DNA from: Pseudomonas baetica | Lineage (GTDB): Bacteria; Pseudomonadota; Gammaproteobacteria; Pseudomonadales; Pseudomonadaceae | Assembly: GCF_019733355.1 (NCBI RefSeq) | Contig: NZ_JAIHLQ010000002.1 | Location: forward strand, 62,001-126,000 | Length of the DNA stretch: 64,000 nucleotides | Reading direction: 5' to 3' | Shown: positions 61,064-64,000 of the stretch, piece by piece | How the letters are laid out: each line of letters starts with the position of its first letter | Position numbering within the stretch: the first letter of the stretch is position 1 | The notes under the pieces: generated by a model | Databases searched by the model: none | What the model saw: the letters and a program-made list of their open reading frames with translations, nothing else | What the model was told of the DNA's origin: nothing | Made by a program: the position numbers and the translations under genes

Positions 61064-61225
61064 CCGCCAATTCTGTCTGGACCCAGACCTGTAAATCAGA
61101 CGCTAAGGCAAATTGTCAGACTCCAACGCAGAACTCCCTCTCCCCAGGCAAGGCGCTCCCTGCGCCTTTCTCACACACTCGGCTCTAACGCTATCGCGCT
61201 GCATAACAACAAGAGCCGCGAAAAA

Positions 61226-64000
61226 ATGACTAGTTTCCAACCTGCTACCGAAAATCAGACCGGCCACATCGGCGCCCGTCAGGCCCGTGTCGAGGACGCC
61301 GCATTGTTGCGCGGTCTCGGCTGCTATGCCGATGACGCTGCGATCCCGCCGGGGACGCTCCATGCGGCGATCATCCGTTCACCCCACGCTCATGCGCGGA
61401 TCACCTCGGTGGACTTTTCCAGTGCGCTGCTGATGAAAGGCGTGCACGGCGTGCTGGTCGGCGAAGACGTCAAACGCTGGGCGCTGCCATTTCCGGTGGG
61501 TGTACGTCAGCCGATGGAGCACTGGTGCGTCGCCGTCGACAAAGTGCGCTACGTTGGAGAGCCGGTGGCCGTGGTGATCGCCGAGAGCCGCTATCTGGCC
61601 GAAGACGCCATCGAAGGTGTGCGCGTTGAATACGAGCCGCTGCCCCCGATCATCGATCCAGAACGGGCCACCGCCGAACAGGCGCCTATCCTGCACGAAG
61701 CCGTCGGCAGCAACGTGGTCAACGAACGACGCTTTCGTTATGGCGAGCCGGAGCAGGCCTTCGAGCAGGCGCCGCACAAGGTCTCGCTCAAAGTGAAGTT
61801 TCCGCGCAGTTCCTGCACACCCATTGAATGCTATGTGGTGTTGGCTCAGTACGAGCGCGCCACCGGCATTTATGACGTGCTGGCCAATTTCCAGGGCCCC
61901 TATGCATTACACACGGTCATGGCCCGGGCTCTGAATGTGCCTGGCAACCGCTTGCGTTTGCGCACACCGAAAGATTCCGGTGGCAGCTTTGGCATCAAGC
62001 AAGGGGTTTTCCCTTACGTGGTGATGATGGGGCTGGCGTCACGCAAGGTCGGCGCACCGGTGAAGTGGGTCGAGGACCGTCTGGAACATCTTCAGGGGGC
62101 TTCTTCGGCGACCAATCGGGTGACCGAAATTGAAGCGGCGGTAGAAGCAGACGGGCGCATCACCGCTTTGCGTTATGACCAGATCGACGATTGTGGTGCC
62201 TACCTTAGAGCGCCTGAACCGGCGACTTTCTACCGCATGCACGGCAACCTGACGGGTGCCTATGCGATCCGCAATCTGCAAGTGCGCAACCGCGTGGTGC
62301 TGACCAACAAAACCCCTTCCGGCCTGAACCGTGGTTTCGGTGGCCCGCAGGTATATTTCGCCCTGGAGCGGCTGCTGCAACATATCGCCGTGCAGTTGAA
62401 GCTTGATCCGTTGGACGTGATCCGCCGCAACCTGGTGCCGGCCGATGCCTTCCCATATCGCGCGGCCGCCGGTGCGTTGCTCGATTCCGGCAACTACCAA
62501 GCTGGCATTGCCTTGGCGGCGGCTGACGGTGGACTCGACGAGTTGCTCAAACGTCGTGATCAGGCGCGGGCCGAAGGTCGAATCTATGGCATTGGCTATG
62601 CCGCCGTCATTGAACCCTCGATTTCCAACATGGGTTACATCACCACCGCGATGACACCCGAAGAGCGGCGCAAGGCCGGTCCGAAAAACGGCGCTGTCGC
62701 CACCGCAACCATCAACGTCGGCCCGTTGGGTGACGTCAGTGTGCATGTGTCCTCGGCACCGCAAGGGCAGGGCCATCAAACCACCGTCGCTCAGGTCGTC
62801 GCCGAAGTGCTTGGGGTTGCATTGGAATCCATCGTGGTCAACGTCGAGCTGGATACTCAGAAGGACGCTTGGTCGATTGCCTCGGGCAACTATTCCAGCC
62901 GTTTCGCCGGCGCTGTGGCCGGTGCCGTCTATAAGGCCGCGCTGAAGATCCGCGATCGCCTCGCCGTGATTGCCGGCGAGCAATTGCAGGCCAGTCCCGA
63001 AGATATTCGTTTCGCCGGCGGCAAGATTTTTGTGGTCAATGGCGGGGCGGTGGCGCCATTCCATCGGATTGCCGGTGCGACCCACTGGTCGCCGGGCCTG
63101 CTACCGGAAGGTGAAAGTGGCGGTCTGCGCGAAACCGCGTTCTGGAGCCCGCCGCAATTGGTGGCCCCGGACGACCAGGACCAGGTCAATAGCTCGCTGT
63201 GTTACGGCTTTGTCTTCGACATCTGTGGTCTGGAAATCGACCGCATGACCGGCGAGATCCACATCGATCGCTACGTCACCTGCCATGACGCCGGCCGCCT
63301 GCTCAACCCCGCGCTGGTCGACGGCCAGATTCGTGGTGGCTTCACCCAAGGCCTCGGCGCGGCGCTGATGGAAGAATTCGCCTACGGTGAGGACGGCAGC
63401 TTCCTCTCCGGGACCTTCGCCGATTATCTGGTGCCAACCGCACCGGAAGTGATCGAACCGGTGATCCTGCACATGGAAACGCCATCGCCCTTCACCCCGC
63501 TGGGCGCCAAGGGTGTGGGCGAGGGCAACAACATGAGCACGCCGGTGTGCATCGCCAACGCGGTGGCCGACGCCCTCGGTCGCTCGGACATCCGTCTGCC
63601 ACTGACACCATCGAAAGTACGCACGCTCATCGGGATCGACGAGCCCCCTCGGCCCGCCGGTATGGAGCCCGACGAAGACCTGGACGCAGCACCTGCCGGT
63701 GGACCCGCGTTGCGGGCCAACGACTCGGTGGTGATTCCTGCTTCGCCGCAACAGGTCTTCGATACCTTGCTCGACCCGCAGACGCTGGCGTCGATCATTC
63801 CCGGTTGCCACGACCTCGTGCTTGAAGGCGAGAACCGATACCGCGCAGACGTCACCGTCGGCGTCGGCATGATCCGTGCGCGCTTCGAGGCCAAGGTGGC
63901 CCTGAGTGATCTGGACCCACCGCATTCGTTGCGTCTGTCCGGTTCCGGCAGCAGCTCGATGGGTTCGGCCCAGGGCCAGGCCAAAGTGCGTTTCGTCGAA
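61226..64000 (+). CDS. Molybdenum hydroxylase large subunit, CoxL-CoxG-like fusion (partial)
   Basis: The gene starts at 61226 and stays open for 925 codons to the window edge. The N-terminal domain (HIGARQARVEDAALLRGLG, PPGTLHAAIIRSPHAHARI) and the molybdopterin domain (PKDSGGSFGIKQG, NRGFGGPQVYFALERLL, GAKGVGEGNNMSTPV with the late catalytic Glu) match the xanthine oxidase/CO dehydrogenase large subunit family. From about residue 835 a CoxG-like SRPBCC domain is fused (VIPASPQQVFDTLLDPQTLASIIPGC). It lacks the AYxCSFR motif of true CO dehydrogenases, so another small aldehyde or aromatic substrate is more likely. The 3' end is outside the window. Confidence 0.88.
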   Translation, partial: MTSFQPATENQTGHIGARQARVEDAALLRGLGCYADDAAIPPGTLHAAIIRSPHAHARITSVDFSSALLMKGVHGVLVGEDVKRWALPFPVGVRQPMEHWCVAVDKVRYVGEPVAVVIAESRYLAEDAIEGVRVEYEPLPPIIDPERATAEQAPILHEAVGSNVVNERRFRYGEPEQAFEQAPHKVSLKVKFPRSSCTPIECYVVLAQYERATGIYDVLANFQGPYALHTVMARALNVPGNRLRLRTPKDSGGSFGIKQGVFPYVVMMGLASRKVGAPVKWVEDRLEHLQGASSATNRVTEIEAAVEADGRITALRYDQIDDCGAYLRAPEPATFYRMHGNLTGAYAIRNLQVRNRVVLTNKTPSGLNRGFGGPQVYFALERLLQHIAVQLKLDPLDVIRRNLVPADAFPYRAAAGALLDSGNYQAGIALAAADGGLDELLKRRDQARAEGRIYGIGYAAVIEPSISNMGYITTAMTPEERRKAGPKNGAVATATINVGPLGDVSVHVSSAPQGQGHQTTVAQVVAEVLGVALESIVVNVELDTQKDAWSIASGNYSSRFAGAVAGAVYKAALKIRDRLAVIAGEQLQASPEDIRFAGGKIFVVNGGAVAPFHRIAGATHWSPGLLPEGESGGLRETAFWSPPQLVAPDDQDQVNSSLCYGFVFDICGLEIDRMTGEIHIDRYVTCHDAGRLLNPALVDGQIRGGFTQGLGAALMEEFAYGEDGSFLSGTFADYLVPTAPEVIEPVILHMETPSPFTPLGAKGVGEGNNMSTPVCIANAVADALGRSDIRLPLTPSKVRTLIGIDEPPRPAGMEPDEDLDAAPAGGPALRANDSVVIPASPQQVFDTLLDPQTLASIIPGCHDLVLEGENRYRADVTVGVGMIRARFEAKVALSDLDPPHSLRLSGSGSSSMGSAQGQAKVRFVE

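Noticed and set aside
62039..63085. 348-residue minus-strand open frame
   Set aside because: Antisense to the molybdenum hydroxylase gene, which is open throughout.
61226..64000. True carbon monoxide dehydrogenase large subunit
   Set aside because: The form I active-site motif AYxCSFR is absent; the matching region reads GLNRGFGGPQ.

Overview
The window looks like a Pseudomonas chromosome: GC-rich genes, strong AGGAG-type ribosome binding sites, Pseudomonas-like REP hairpins, and protein sequences of pseudomonad type. Nearly everything from about 2.1 to 56.6 kb is one catabolic region. Its core is the abietane diterpenoid (resin acid) degradation cluster known as dit from Pseudomonas abietaniphila BKME-9 and Burkholderia xenovorans LB400. 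The order ditA3-B-C-(FAH)-E-R-F-(SDR)-(FAH)-A1-A2 is recognisable at 24.7-35.8 kb: a 3Fe-4S/4Fe-4S type ferredoxin, a diol dehydrogenase, an extradiol dioxygenase, a permease, an IclR activator, an SCP-x-like thiolase and a Rieske dioxygenase. Two CYP226-like P450s, a putidaredoxin-like ferredoxin and its reductase supply the oxidations expected before the dioxygenase acts.

Layout: 1-1.2 kb, a decayed phosphotransferase pseudogene; 1.2-3.0 kb, a DMT exporter and an SDR lacking its catalytic residues; 3.4-14.7 kb, a long plus-strand operon (DUF1302, DUF1329, Ycf48-like and RND/MMPL proteins, then VOC, crotonase, SDR and FAD enzymes) that looks like envelope transport coupled to catabolism; 14.8-20.5 kb, a TetR regulator, first P450, an uncharacterised AttH-like protein, SDR, MFS and NTF2-like protein; 20.6-24.4 kb, a minus-strand operon (MFS, 2Fe-2S ferredoxin, ferredoxin reductase, SDR); 24.7-35.8 kb, the dit core; 35.9-40.3 kb, DUF2889, SDR, CoA ligase and a second TetR; 40.6-51.1 kb plus 51.2-52.3 kb, two amidohydrolases, FAH, hydroxyacyl-CoA dehydrogenase, thiolase, CMD protein, the second P450, three acyl-CoA dehydrogenases and a crotonase, i.e. 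the lower, CoA-dependent ring degradation; 52.3-56.6 kb, glutathione peroxidase, a second-type panC, a Cache protein, a hydrolase and an MFS carrier.

At 56.8-58.5 kb a tyrosine recombinase stands next to a 45-bp copy of the 3' half of a tRNA-Pro(GGG), followed by a tRNA-type terminator. This is the expected right end of a genomic island whose intact tRNA would lie left of the window. To the right, a GAF-PAS-GGDEF-EAL protein and the start of a CoxL-CoxG-like molybdenum hydroxylase appear to be chromosome backbone.

The most interesting signal is non-coding. Two repeated operator-like palindromes recur only in promoter regions of the catabolic region: TGNACA-N13-TGTNCA (eight sites, two perfect) and ATTCT-N6-AGAAT (three exact sites, before the transport operon, between the two divergent operons that start at ditA3, and before ditR itself). 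A third palindrome lies between the TetR gene and the first P450, and its half-site recurs in the ditA3 promoter region. Together they suggest a layered regulon; the assignments of regulator to site are inference.
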